Assembly (NCBI GenBank): GCA_024400915.1
Contig: JAKSLX010000034.1
Location: forward strand, 1-20,338
Direction: 5' to 3'
DNA: 20,338 nucleotides
Origin: Treponema sp.
Lineage (GTDB): Bacteria; Spirochaetota; Spirochaetia; Treponematales; Treponemataceae
Made by a program: the position numbers and the translations under genes. Of this stretch, positions 13,429 through 20,338 are shown piece by piece. Position 1 is the stretch's first letter, and the number at the start of each line of letters is the position of its first letter. The notes under the pieces are model-generated. The model saw only the letters and a list, made by a program, of their open reading frames with translations, ran no database searches and was not told the origin of the DNA.

Positions 13429-13914
13429 ATGTCAAAGATTAAGAATCTTAAAGACGTAGAAGAGACAATCAAAGTGATTGCTCAGCTGGATGCAGAAATC
13501 TCTGCAATTGACAATGAAGCTACAAAAGCCATCAATGCAGCCAAAGAAAAGGCAGCAACAGAAAGCGTTGCACTCACACAACAGCGCGAAAAGCTTCTTG
13601 AAAGCCTTCAGAACTATTCAGATGAACACCGCTCAGAAATCTACGAGGAAGGAAAGAAGAGCCGTGAATTCATCAATGGAACAATCGGTTATCGTCAGGG
13701 AACTGACAAAGTGGAAGTTGCAGAAAACACAGCAGAACTTCTTATTGAAGCAGGTTTTGCAAACTGCGTAAAAGTAACAAAAGAGCCTGTGAAAGCTGCT
13801 CTCAAAAATTTCGACGCCGCCCAGCAGAAGAAATTTGGAATCAGCATTATCCCAGGCTCAGAATCATTTTACTGCAAGGCCGCAGAGAAAACAATTCCTG
13901 AATCAATAGCTTAA
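13429..13914 (+). CDS. gam: Mu Gam-like host-nuclease inhibitor
   Basis: The 161-aa protein matches Mu Gam: an N-terminal coiled coil (KDVEETIKVIAQLDAEISAIDNEATKAI... to about 65), then the DNA-binding half with FINGTIGYRQGTDKVEV, followed by LLIEAGFANCVKVTKEPVKAALKNF and a C-terminal FYCKAAEK. Gam dimers bind DNA ends, related to Ku, and shield them from host exonucleases. AAGGAG precedes the ATG. In Mu, gam follows A and B; here it precedes them, so the early module is rearranged. Confidence 0.92.
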   Translation: MSKIKNLKDVEETIKVIAQLDAEISAIDNEATKAINAAKEKAATESVALTQQREKLLESLQNYSDEHRSEIYEEGKKSREFINGTIGYRQGTDKVEVAENTAELLIEAGFANCVKVTKEPVKAALKNFDAAQQKKFGISIIPGSESFYCKAAEKTIPESIA

Positions 13915-13922
13915 TCATTTCG

Positions 13923-13953
13923 GGCTTGAGCTTTCTGGATGTCAGTTCAAGCC
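13923..13953 (+). other. Intercistronic hairpin after gam
   Basis: GGCTTGA (13923-13929) pairs with TCAAGCC (13947-13953), loop 17 nt. No T run follows; instead the SD of the next gene (AAGGAG) begins six bases later. It may stabilise or process the gam mRNA; it is not a standard terminator. Confidence 0.4.
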
Positions 13954-13973
13954 TGACAAAGGAGTTTTTAAAT

Positions 13974-14759
13974 ATGAACAGCATAGTTCCAAGTAATAAT
14001 TCAGTATCTGCAAAACAGGCTTTCCCTTTTGAGCAGGAAATCATTCAGTGGGATTTGGAATCTGCAATTAATCGTTGTTCTGACAACTTCCACAGTTTTC
14101 AGAAATCAGCCGCTCTCCTTGCAAAAGATTTGTACATCGCTCATGAAGTTCTTGCTGTTCGTGGTGGCAACAGAACAGATGATGCACCTGTTTTTACATG
14201 GACAGATTTCTGTGATGCAGTAGGAATCAGCCGAAAAACAGCCGCTCTCTGGATGAAGCTTTACGACCCTGTAGAAGACCGTGTAAGAACACCAGAAGAA
14301 CTTGCACCGCTAAAAAGTGCAAATCTTGAAATTGACGACGGAGGACATGAATCGCGCGTGGCACACGCCATGGCAACCGGCGAGCGATTGGCTGGCTGGA
14401 CGGATGCCGACGAGAAGGAATTCAAGAAGCGCAAGGCGAACGAGCACTTTGCGGAAATGGCGCAGAAATGGGGAACCAAGAAGATAAAGACAAACTTCAA
14501 GGGGCGCGACTATTTTTCCGAAGCCATGCAGAACGCAAAGCAGTTCACCCGCTTCAGCCTTCAGACAAAGGACCAGAGCCTTGCACAGTTTGAGCTTTTT
14601 GAGCACCTGACGGACTACCTCAAGAGCTTTGACGATCCCGGCACAAGGCTTGCGGCAGGCTACAACATCGGCCTCAGGGTGCGCGAGGTCATCAATGACC
14701 TTGCAAGCCAGATTGAGGAACTGAACCAGTTTTCTGGCCCAGGAACGGAAGGTGACTGA
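13974..14759 (+). CDS. HTH protein upstream of transposase (261 aa)
   Basis: The frame is open to a TTG at 13926, but AAGGAG before the ATG at 13974 and the hairpin between argue for the latter. The 261-aa product has a helical N-terminus, an HTH-like segment FTWTDFCDAVGISRKTAALWMKLYDP (about 74-100), a middle rich in charged residues (ERLAGWTDADEKEFKKRKANEHFAEMAQKWG) and a helical C-terminus. I do not recognise the family. It abuts MuA (TGATG), so a role in transposition or its control is plausible. Base composition changes sharply inside the gene near 14335: 25 of 60 G+C in 14281-14340 and 39 of 60 in 14341-14400. Confidence 0.8.
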   Translation: MNSIVPSNNSVSAKQAFPFEQEIIQWDLESAINRCSDNFHSFQKSAALLAKDLYIAHEVLAVRGGNRTDDAPVFTWTDFCDAVGISRKTAALWMKLYDPVEDRVRTPEELAPLKSANLEIDDGGHESRVAHAMATGERLAGWTDADEKEFKKRKANEHFAEMAQKWGTKKIKTNFKGRDYFSEAMQNAKQFTRFSLQTKDQSLAQFELFEHLTDYLKSFDDPGTRLAAGYNIGLRVREVINDLASQIEELNQFSGPGTEGD

Positions 14760-16804
14760 TGGAGACATTATTTCCGGTCATACCCGACAAGAAGCACCCC
14801 CTGCGGTGCGCAGTCTATGACCGCTTCATGCGGAGAAATCCGCTGAAGACAAAGGTCGAGACCTACAAGGAGATTGCGAGGGAGTTCGGAATCTCCGTTT
14901 CCACCGTCCAGCGTTACATACGCAGGATGGAAAGCGGAAAGTTCATTGACACAACGAAAAAGCAAGGCAGGCATGTATTTGTGTGGGATGACGAAGCCCT
15001 CAGCTTCTTCACCAACTTCTACCTTGCGGCAATGGCCGAGGTCGGAGGTTGTACGGTACGCAATGCCTACAACTACACCAAGGCAAAGGCACAGGAATGC
15101 GGCTGGAAAATCGGAAGCGAGCAAAGCGCCTATGTTCACGCAAGGAACATAAGCCCTGCAATGATAATGCTCGCCAAGGGTGGCCAGCACGCATTGGACA
15201 ATATGTTCTACATCAGCAGGGACTTGAGCAAGCTCAATCCTTTCCAGCTGATTGTAGGAGACCAGCACAGGTTCGACTTCTGGTGCACTGACGAAAACGG
15301 AAACTTCATCAGGGCGGAATGTTACCTGTGGCTGGACATGGCAACAAGAGTTGTGTACGGGGTCAGCTTTGACCCTCACTACAACACAAGAACCGTAGTT
15401 CGTGCGCTCCGAATGGGAATCCAGAGGTTCGGAAAGTTTGAGAGCACCTACAACGACAACGGTAGTTCAGAAAAATCAGAACTGTCCACAAGGATCGTTG
15501 AGGCATTGCAGAGCTACGGAGTCCGCTTCATAGACGAGGCGGACTTGTACCACGCAGACAACGGACGCTACATCGTTGAAGACACCGAAGGCTGTGTGGT
15601 TGACGTGGTAAAGACAAAAGCCGACTGGGAAAAGCAGCACAGACGAATATTTGCCCGTGTTAAAAACGCCAAGACAAAGCCTATTGAGCGATTTTTTAAC
15701 ACACTTGAGCAGATTTTACGGGATCTCTGCATTCCAGGATACGTAAAGGAAATGGGGATGTCGGCCCCAGAAGAAGAACAGGCCGACAAAAGGCTTAAGT
15801 GGCAGAAAAAGAACGGCTACATACTTACCTATGAAGAGTTCATCAAGAAAGTCCTTCAGGCAATAGAAATCTACGAGAACCGCAGGCACGGAACCCTAGG
15901 AATTTCGCCAAAGGAACGGCTTGAAGAATATGTCCGTGACGGATGGCAGCCGATGTTCATCGACAAAAGGGACGAAGCCTACCTGTTCATGGAAAGCACC
16001 TTCGCCACCGTCAAGGGTGACAGGGTAAGGCTCAACAATGTTGACTATGCAGGCCCAGAGCTCACAAGGGACATGATACTCGAAAACCGGGGAACCCTTG
16101 TAGCCTACAACCGCAAGAAGATAGAACTGCGATACGATCCTGAAAACCTTGACATCGGGGTTTTCGCAATCGAACCAGGAACGCACAACGCAATCGCCCT
16201 TCATCCAGTAGAAAAGATAGATATGCTGGACAGCGGAGAAATGGTGGAAAAACTTGAATGGAAGAAACGCAACATGCGCGCCGTTCAGGAAGCCTTTGAA
16301 GAAGCCACAAAAAACAAGAACCTCAGGATTCTTTCAGACAGAAATGCCTTCAGCGAGCTGAGAAAGGCAGAAGGACTTGCAGATGAAGCCCTTGCAATCG
16401 AGGAGAAAAAACCGGTCATCGTACCGCAAGTTGTTCCGGTTATAAGAAAGACTGACCAGAACGAACCGCTTGTTATCCCTCGCTCAGTCAAAAAAGAGCA
16501 GGAAGAAAACGCAGTTGTCATACCGCAGAGCATCAGAAAGGCATCCTTGGAGATGACCGACGATGACTTCATAACGGGACTTGCCAGCCGCCTTTCTTCA
16601 GAAAATGTGTTGAGGTCGCACTCAAAGGACGTGTACCGCACCGACAATGAGCGATACGGTTCAATCATCACCCGCTATTACAGCGGAGAAAGGTTGAATC
16701 AGGAGGAACTGGACTTCAAGTTCAAGTACGAGGGCAAGATGAAGCCGACGGAAGAGAACTACTGGAGACAGTACATCAGAAGAAATTTTGACAGGGAGTA
16801 TTAA
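14759..16804 (+). CDS. A: DDE transposase, MuA-like
   Basis: The 681-aa transposase cuts and joins phage ends to target DNA, for integration and replication. An N-terminal HTH (about 34-60, YKEIAREFGISVSTVQRYIRRMESGK) would bind the phage ends. The RNase H-like core shows the DDE triad: D168 in LIVGDQHRFDFW, D233 in STYNDNGSS and E310 in AKTKPIERFFNTLE. A Mu-type beta-barrel domain follows (about 390-480, FATVKGDRVRLNNVDYAGPEL). The C-terminal part (500-681) is charged, with VIP-containing repeats near 440-540 aa, and in Mu this region contacts MuB. Start overlaps the upstream stop by one base. Composition is more GC-rich than the rest of the early arm. Confidence 0.95.
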   Translation: METLFPVIPDKKHPLRCAVYDRFMRRNPLKTKVETYKEIAREFGISVSTVQRYIRRMESGKFIDTTKKQGRHVFVWDDEALSFFTNFYLAAMAEVGGCTVRNAYNYTKAKAQECGWKIGSEQSAYVHARNISPAMIMLAKGGQHALDNMFYISRDLSKLNPFQLIVGDQHRFDFWCTDENGNFIRAECYLWLDMATRVVYGVSFDPHYNTRTVVRALRMGIQRFGKFESTYNDNGSSEKSELSTRIVEALQSYGVRFIDEADLYHADNGRYIVEDTEGCVVDVVKTKADWEKQHRRIFARVKNAKTKPIERFFNTLEQILRDLCIPGYVKEMGMSAPEEEQADKRLKWQKKNGYILTYEEFIKKVLQAIEIYENRRHGTLGISPKERLEEYVRDGWQPMFIDKRDEAYLFMESTFATVKGDRVRLNNVDYAGPELTRDMILENRGTLVAYNRKKIELRYDPENLDIGVFAIEPGTHNAIALHPVEKIDMLDSGEMVEKLEWKKRNMRAVQEAFEEATKNKNLRILSDRNAFSELRKAEGLADEALAIEEKKPVIVPQVVPVIRKTDQNEPLVIPRSVKKEQEENAVVIPQSIRKASLEMTDDDFITGLASRLSSENVLRSHSKDVYRTDNERYGSIITRYYSGERLNQEELDFKFKYEGKMKPTEENYWRQYIRRNFDREY

Positions 16805-16808
16805 GAAA

Positions 16809-17693
16809 ATGACACTTAAATCAATCATAGAAAACAACAGACTGAGCATGTCGGAAGCAGCAAGGCTTATCGGAGTAGACAAGTCACAGATCGTCAAGGT
16901 CTGTAACCACAATTACCCGCACTGGGAAGAAAAGGAAATTGAGTATATCGAAACACTCCGAAAAGCCGGCTACAGCAATACTATACCACACGGAATTTCG
17001 ATTGACACAGACGTGTTGGTTTACACACCAAGCGTTTCAAATTTCCAGAACCTTGCGGATGATTTGAGCGACCCTGAAGGCACGATGTCATCATCAATCG
17101 GAATGGCAATCGGAACTGCAGAACGGGGAAAGACACACGCGTCAAAGTGGTATGTTCAGCAGAATCCAAACTCTGCATACATCCTGTATGTTGACGGCTC
17201 CACAAAGGTACAGCTTCTCCGTGACATCTGCGAAGCCTTGGCACATACACGACCATACAGCTTCGGCCACTGCATCGCAACGCTGGAAGAAACTTGCAAG
17301 TACAACCGCCACCTGATCATCATAGATGAAGCCGACAAGATGCCAGTACAGCAGCTGGAAATGCTCAGGGCAATCAACGAACGGTGCAACCTTCCAATAA
17401 TGCTTGTCGGAGAGGAAGGCCTCAAGACAAAGACAGACAGGGTCCCAAGACTCCGTTCAAGAATCCGCCAGCCAATCTGCCTGTTCGAGAAGGCAAAGAG
17501 CGTTGACGTAATGGCCTACTACCACGAAGCCGCAGGTCTGGACATTGACCAGCACACAGCAGAAAGACTTGTCCGACATGCCGGATATGGTTTCCGTTCA
17601 ATCGTCAACGATTCAATAGCGCTTTCCAAGATGTCAAAGGCTTCAGCAATTGACACCATCACAGAAAAGATGCTTGACGAGCTTTCAGCATAG
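16809..17693 (+). CDS. B: MuB-like transposition target ATPase
   Basis: The 294-aa AAA+ ATPase has an N-terminal HTH (12-36, LSMSEAARLIGVDKSQIVKVCNH), Walker A GTAERGKT (102-109), Walker B LIIIDEAD (169-176) and a sensor-like IMLVGEEGL, then a small helical C-terminal domain. MuB binds DNA non-specifically, marks target DNA and activates MuA. A GGGAG lies 11 bases before the ATG at 16809; upstream TTG in the same frame is less likely. It starts five bases after the transposase stop. Length is close to Mu B (about 312 aa). Confidence 0.94.
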   Translation: MTLKSIIENNRLSMSEAARLIGVDKSQIVKVCNHNYPHWEEKEIEYIETLRKAGYSNTIPHGISIDTDVLVYTPSVSNFQNLADDLSDPEGTMSSSIGMAIGTAERGKTHASKWYVQQNPNSAYILYVDGSTKVQLLRDICEALAHTRPYSFGHCIATLEETCKYNRHLIIIDEADKMPVQQLEMLRAINERCNLPIMLVGEEGLKTKTDRVPRLRSRIRQPICLFEKAKSVDVMAYYHEAAGLDIDQHTAERLVRHAGYGFRSIVNDSIALSKMSKASAIDTITEKMLDELSA

Positions 17694-17702
17694 GAGTTTT
17701 TT

Positions 17703-18137
17703 ATGGCAAAAGAAAAGACATACAGAGCCCGACTGATAGGAATGATTCATATGCAGAAATCAGCCGCACAGCTTACAAACGATGAATATCGCCTGATTCT
17801 TGCAGGTGCTACAGGTAAACAGACCTGTTCAGAATGCAGTATTCAGGAACTGTTCGCAGTGCATAAAGATTTGAATGCCGTGCTCATCAAACAGGGGAAA
17901 AAAGGGTTTATTTTCTTCAGAAATCCCATACCAAAAGGAAAGACAACAATTCAGGATGCAGTTGTAGCAAAAGCAAAAAAAGTGCTTGGTGACAATTGGA
18001 ATGAGCGTTTGGATGGCTTTCTTAAGAAGCTGAACAGAACATCACTCAAAAGTTGTACAGACAAAGAAATCCGCCAGATTATGGGTTGGATTTCATCAAC
18101 AGAAAGGAGCAAAAAAGATGGAAGAAAAACCAGTTAA
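17703..18137 (+). CDS. gemA: GemA/gp16-like protein (DUF1018)
   Basis: The 144-aa product shows the DUF1018 pattern: LIGMIHMQKSAAQLTNDEYRLILAGATGKQTCSECSIQELFAVHKDL in the first half and WNERLDGFLKK with TDKEIRQIMGWI in the second. In Mu, GemA affects host gene expression and DNA topology, and precedes mor. TAGGAG is seven bases before the ATG. Composition drops back to AT-rich here, after the transposase block. It overlaps the next gene by 20 nt. Confidence 0.88.
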   Translation: MAKEKTYRARLIGMIHMQKSAAQLTNDEYRLILAGATGKQTCSECSIQELFAVHKDLNAVLIKQGKKGFIFFRNPIPKGKTTIQDAVVAKAKKVLGDNWNERLDGFLKKLNRTSLKSCTDKEIRQIMGWISSTERSKKDGRKTS

Positions 18138-18300
18138 TCCTAAATATTTATTGAAACCAGGAACGCGAATAAAAAGACCGTTCCAAAACAGCTACTGCAA
18201 ACATTGTGCAAGGTCTTGCAACAATGATTACTGCTCTAGCTTAGATAATGCCTGCGACAAGATTCTGTACTGCATGGCATTTCTGTATAAGAGAAAGTAA
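18118..18300 (+). CDS. Cys-rich small protein (60 aa), possible zinc binder
   Basis: AAGGAG eight bases before the ATG supports this 60-aa protein, which starts inside the end of gemA and ends in TAATG with the next gene. After a basic segment (GTRIKRPFQNSYC) come six cysteines at 27, 30, 34, 39, 46 and 52 (C-x2-C-x3-C-x4-C-x6-C-x5-C), suggesting metal binding. No known family. It lies between gemA and two HTH genes. Confidence 0.7.
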   Translation: MEEKPVNPKYLLKPGTRIKRPFQNSYCKHCARSCNNDYCSSLDNACDKILYCMAFLYKRK

Positions 18301-18638
18301 TGAAAAAAAACGAGCTCTTCACAAATGAAGAACTTAAACAGCCCGATCTAACAGCAGAAGAAAAAGAAGATATTATCCAAAATCTGATAGACCGGGCAGA
18401 ACTTGGAGTGCAGTTCCTGTATGGAGTCTACGAGACAGCCAACATGTTACGCCTTACCATAGACGAAATGCAGGGACTGATTTACTCCTATCGGCTAGAT
18501 TGCACCAGCATCAGAACCACATTGAGGATTCCGTGGTGGTCAATCTGTGAATACCTGATAGATCCAGCAGAGGACGTAGATAAAGCAGTGGCAGAATACC
18601 TGAAAACCTTGCCACAAAAACACCAGCAGACAGCCTAA
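18300..18638 (+). CDS. Excisionase-like HTH protein (112 aa)
   Basis: The 112-aa protein has a helical acidic N-terminus (LTAEEKEDIIQNLIDRAELGVQFL) and a segment MLRLTIDEMQGLIYSYRLDCTSIRTTLRIPWWSICEYL (about 49-86) that fits a winged HTH of the excisionase/MerR-like type: the turn, a short wing and IPWWSICEYL in place of the usual I-P-x-x-x-L-x-x-Y-L. ATG overlaps the preceding stop. It lies where Mu has mor, the middle-gene activator; a regulatory role is possible but not shown. Confidence 0.6.
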   Translation: MKKNELFTNEELKQPDLTAEEKEDIIQNLIDRAELGVQFLYGVYETANMLRLTIDEMQGLIYSYRLDCTSIRTTLRIPWWSICEYLIDPAEDVDKAVAEYLKTLPQKHQQTA

Positions 18639-18653
18639 AAAGTGGAGGAAACT

Positions 18654-19070
18654 ATGGAACAAATCATTCAAGAAAACAACATCAACGAAGAAGCCGCAAG
18701 AGAATTCTTGAATGACTGCTACAAAGGCGTAAACCTATTACCCAACGTTCCAGCCAAAATAACACGCCAAATAGCCGCAGCTGTTCTCAATGTTTCTATG
18801 CCAACAATCGAACGAATGTTGCAAGACAACCAGCTGAAACTCACAAGAAAAAGTCTGCAGAAATACATCTTTGACAACATGCTCTACAACCGCCCTTTGC
18901 AATGGGAAGATGAGGACCAGATGAAAGCCAAGCCAAGAGAACTAACCCCAAAAGAAAAACAAGAATCAGAAAAAGCCTTCAAAGACATAGAAGAAAGCAT
19001 TGCCGGCCTAAACAAAGTCGAAGAAGATTTGCCCGGCCTGTTTTCCGAAGAAGATTTGAAGCAGAGGTAA
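18654..19070 (+). CDS. Excisionase-like HTH protein (138 aa)
   Basis: GGAGG before the ATG at 18654 is preferred over the in-frame GTG at 18642. The product carries an excisionase-like HTH (about 36-72): ITRQIAAAVLNVSMPTIERM, then LKLTRKSLQKYI. A linker and an acidic helical tail (PKEKQESEKAFKDIEESI...GLFSEEDLKQR) follow. It is the second HTH gene in tandem with the 112-aa one; their similarity is in fold, not obvious sequence. Confidence 0.72.
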   Translation: MEQIIQENNINEEAAREFLNDCYKGVNLLPNVPAKITRQIAAAVLNVSMPTIERMLQDNQLKLTRKSLQKYIFDNMLYNRPLQWEDEDQMKAKPRELTPKEKQESEKAFKDIEESIAGLNKVEEDLPGLFSEEDLKQR

Positions 19071-19073
19071 ATT

Positions 19074-19469
19074 ATGAAAACAACAACAGAGAAAATCGAA
19101 ATAATGACTGCCTATGAAGAAGGAAAGAAAATAAAAGCTTTCTGTTATCCTTCTGGCACATTTAGAAATTATAAGAAAGGAGAACCTTTAGAACCTTCCT
19201 GGGCATGGGATGATACCGATTACGAAATTGAAGAAGATCATCCAATGGAACTTATGACAAATGAAGAACTTGCAGAATGGTTAGCTAAAGGCAAAGGTTT
19301 CTACACAGAGGATGTAAATAGGAACATCTGCCAAACAAACTTCATTTTCAAAATGGAAAAAGCAAAAGAGTACGTGTCAAAAAGTATTCTAATACGTTAT
19401 TGGAATTCTGATGAATGGATTAAGCCTACATCATATATTTACGAGAAAGATTGTGGTGCACAATTGTAA
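19074..19469 (+). CDS. Conserved phage hypothetical protein (131 aa)
   Basis: The product begins MKTTTEKIEIMTAYEEGKKIKAF, goes on with WAWDDTDYEIEED and ELMTNEELAEWLAKGKG, and later has LIRYWNSDEWIKPTSYIY. The combination (a short E-K-I-x-I-M-x-A-Y-x-x-G-K-x-I start and W-x-W-D-D-x-D-Y) is a type I have often seen in phage early regions, with no assigned function. GAGG precedes the ATG, three bases after the previous stop. It should be cytoplasmic. Confidence 0.78.
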   Translation: MKTTTEKIEIMTAYEEGKKIKAFCYPSGTFRNYKKGEPLEPSWAWDDTDYEIEEDHPMELMTNEELAEWLAKGKGFYTEDVNRNICQTNFIFKMEKAKEYVSKSILIRYWNSDEWIKPTSYIYEKDCGAQL

Positions 19470-19481
19470 GAGGAGTCCGTT

Positions 19482-19532
19482 ATGGATACAAAAAAATTTG
19501 GCGAAATGATAATAGGAAGAAATAAGAGGTAA
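19482..19532 (+). CDS. 16-codon mini-ORF resembling the start of an XRE regulator
   Basis: ATG with AGGAG eight bases upstream, then MDTKKFGEMIIGRNKR and stop. This resembles the first residues of XRE-family regulators (M-D-T-K-K-F-G-E-x-I...R-K), with the HTH missing. It may be a remnant, or a leader whose stop hands ribosomes to the lipase gene three bases later. Confidence 0.4.
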   Translation: MDTKKFGEMIIGRNKR

Positions 19533-19534
19533 AG

Positions 19535-20134
19535 ATGACAGATAAAGAATTATTTCAGTACATCAAAAATAACAAAAATTGGGTTACAACAGGACTCGAT
19601 GTCCAGTTTTCAATCCAAACCATCAAAGAAGAACAGAAGGTTTATTTAATTTTCCAGGAAACCAGAAGCACATTTGACTGGAAAATAAACCTGCTATTCC
19701 CAGCCAAAACATACAAAAAATACTACATCCACAAAGGATACATCAAAGCCTGGCGATCAGCAAAAATTCTGGTTGCATACTTTATAAACGAGGTTGAAAA
19801 AACAGGCTTTACACCAGTTATTTGTGGCTGGAGTTATGGAGGAGCAATGGCCGTTTTAGCTGCCGAAGAATACCACTATCAGACCGGCAAAAAAGCCGAA
19901 GTAATCACCTTTGGAGCCCCAAAAATCCTATACTTCAAACGCACCAAAAAAGCCTTTGCCGCCTGTGGAAATTTTCACCAATACACCCGAAAAAACGACA
20001 TCGTGACCTGGTGCATTCCATTTCCATTCGTCCATCACGTAAACAAAATTGAATGCTCAGAATCATTCAGTTTGAAGCAGTTATTTCACCCAGAAATCAC
20101 CCATTGCACCTACGATCAAGCAATTCAAATGTGA
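19535..20134 (+). CDS. Class-3 lipase-like alpha/beta hydrolase
   Basis: The 199-aa protein matches the lipase class-3 fold: FQETRSTFDWKINL (F-R-G-T-like strand and D-W), YIHKGYIKAWRS, the nucleophile elbow GWSYGG (Ser100), VITFGAPK, RKNDIVTW (Asp155) and ITHCTYDQAI (His190). The triad therefore looks complete. No signal peptide or membrane segment, so it acts in the cytoplasm or is released at lysis. Substrate unknown; the family hydrolyses acyl esters. GAGG precedes the ATG and it is the last gene of the early operon. It may be a moron that alters host lipids or attacks an invading phage, but that is inference. Confidence 0.85.
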   Translation: MTDKELFQYIKNNKNWVTTGLDVQFSIQTIKEEQKVYLIFQETRSTFDWKINLLFPAKTYKKYYIHKGYIKAWRSAKILVAYFINEVEKTGFTPVICGWSYGGAMAVLAAEEYHYQTGKKAEVITFGAPKILYFKRTKKAFAACGNFHQYTRKNDIVTWCIPFPFVHHVNKIECSESFSLKQLFHPEITHCTYDQAIQM

Positions 20135-20150
20135 TGTATTAAATAAAAAA

Positions 20151-20189
20151 TGGGTGTTTTATAAGTAAAAATTACTAAAAAAACACCCA
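20151..20189. terminator. Inverted repeat, probable terminator at the end of the early operon
   Basis: TGGGTGTTTT (20151-20160) and AAAACACCCA (20180-20189) form a 10-bp stem with an inner AGTAA/TTACT stem. A-tracts precede it, so on the minus strand it is followed by TTTTTTATTT and is a canonical terminator there; on the plus strand the T run is missing. It separates the lipase from the next gene. Confidence 0.6.
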
Positions 20190-20198
20190 CACTTATAT

Positions 20199-20204
20199 TA
20201 TAAT
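20199..20204 (+). promoter_or_regulatory. -10 element for the last gene
   Basis: TATAAT lies 18 bp before the ATG at 20223, with AAGAGG between. No matching -35 at 17 bp; the AAAACACCCA arm ends nine bases upstream. Confidence 0.45.
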
Positions 20205-20222
20205 ATGATCAAGAGGTACAGA

Positions 20223-20338
20223 ATGCAGAAGAACATTTTGGAGCAAATCGAAATAGAAAAACTAGTTAATAACGCAAGCTTTGGGTCAAGTCCAAATTCT
20301 GGTGTAAATTCCAATCCTAATATAATGATATGTAACTA
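20223..20338 (+). CDS. Unknown protein, N-terminal part only
   Basis: ATG with AGAGG seven bases before it opens a frame that runs off the window after 38 codons. The product begins MQKNILEQIEIEKLVNNASF and then is Ser/Asn/Pro/Gly-rich (GSSPNSGVNSNPN). Nothing is recognised. It has its own -10 and lies past the early operon terminator. Confidence 0.5.
   Translation, partial: MQKNILEQIEIEKLVNNASFGSSPNSGVNSNPNIMICN

Noticed and set aside
14310..15379. Two long minus-strand open frames (152 and 203 codons) opposite the 261-aa and transposase genes
   Set aside because: They lie antisense to well-supported genes in the GC-richer block, where stop codons are rarer; no SD or family features.
1..20338. 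tRNA genes, CRISPR arrays, insertion sequences
   Set aside because: No cloverleaf, regular spaced repeats or IS transposase seen; the only transposase is the phage MuA-type.

Overview
The window is the central part of a Mu-like transposable prophage (family call from gene content: DDE transposase MuA, ATPase MuB, Gam, GemA/gp16, DUF3486 small terminase, gp28-type large terminase, DUF935 portal, MuF head protein). Base composition is AT-rich, genes are tightly packed and most have strong Shine-Dalgarno (SD) sites. The host cannot be fixed from the sequence. A low-GC anaerobe such as a Treponema-type spirochaete or a Firmicute is my guess, with low confidence.

Layout. A control region at about 12.23-12.41 kb separates two divergent arms. 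Rightward is the early/transposition operon: Ner-like HTH, three small unknowns, Gam, a 261-aa HTH protein, MuA, MuB, GemA, a Cys-rich miniprotein, two excisionase-like HTH proteins, a phage hypothetical, a 16-codon mini-ORF and a class-3 lipase-like hydrolase. It ends near an inverted repeat at 20.15 kb, after which a new gene begins and runs off the window. Leftward come the S24-type repressor, a Panacea (DUF4065) antitoxin-like gene with a membrane-protein partner under its own promoter, a small LuxR/GerE-like regulator, three unknown phage proteins, a lysis cassette (C39-like endolysin, holin-like protein, two almost completely overlapping spanin-like frames), the packaging genes and the portal/MuF region. 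The order lysis, gp25-like, gp27, gp28, gp29, gpF is that of Mu, but the module points away from the early operon. The capsid and tail genes expected after gpF are not in the window; beyond gpF there are small cargo-like genes and a DUF4406 gene.

How it works together. The repressor would hold a strong early promoter (TTGACA-17-TATATT) through three copies of a 9-bp site. Escape gives Ner, Gam, MuA/MuB and replication by transposition. The GerE-like protein is a candidate late activator; the late arm then packages and lyses.

Most notable: (1) the MuF protein carries an HEXXH zincin-like domain and a C-terminal DUF6883 toxin-type domain, followed 12 nt later by a 53-aa SH3-like (DUF4926-like) candidate immunity gene missed by length cut-offs; (2) portal and MuF are split by a -1 frame change at a T9 run holding a canonical slippery heptamer, so a portal-MuF-toxin fusion may be made by frameshifting; (3) the Panacea/membrane-protein pair; (4) the overprinted lysis frames, one with u-spanin-like and one with i-spanin-like topology.
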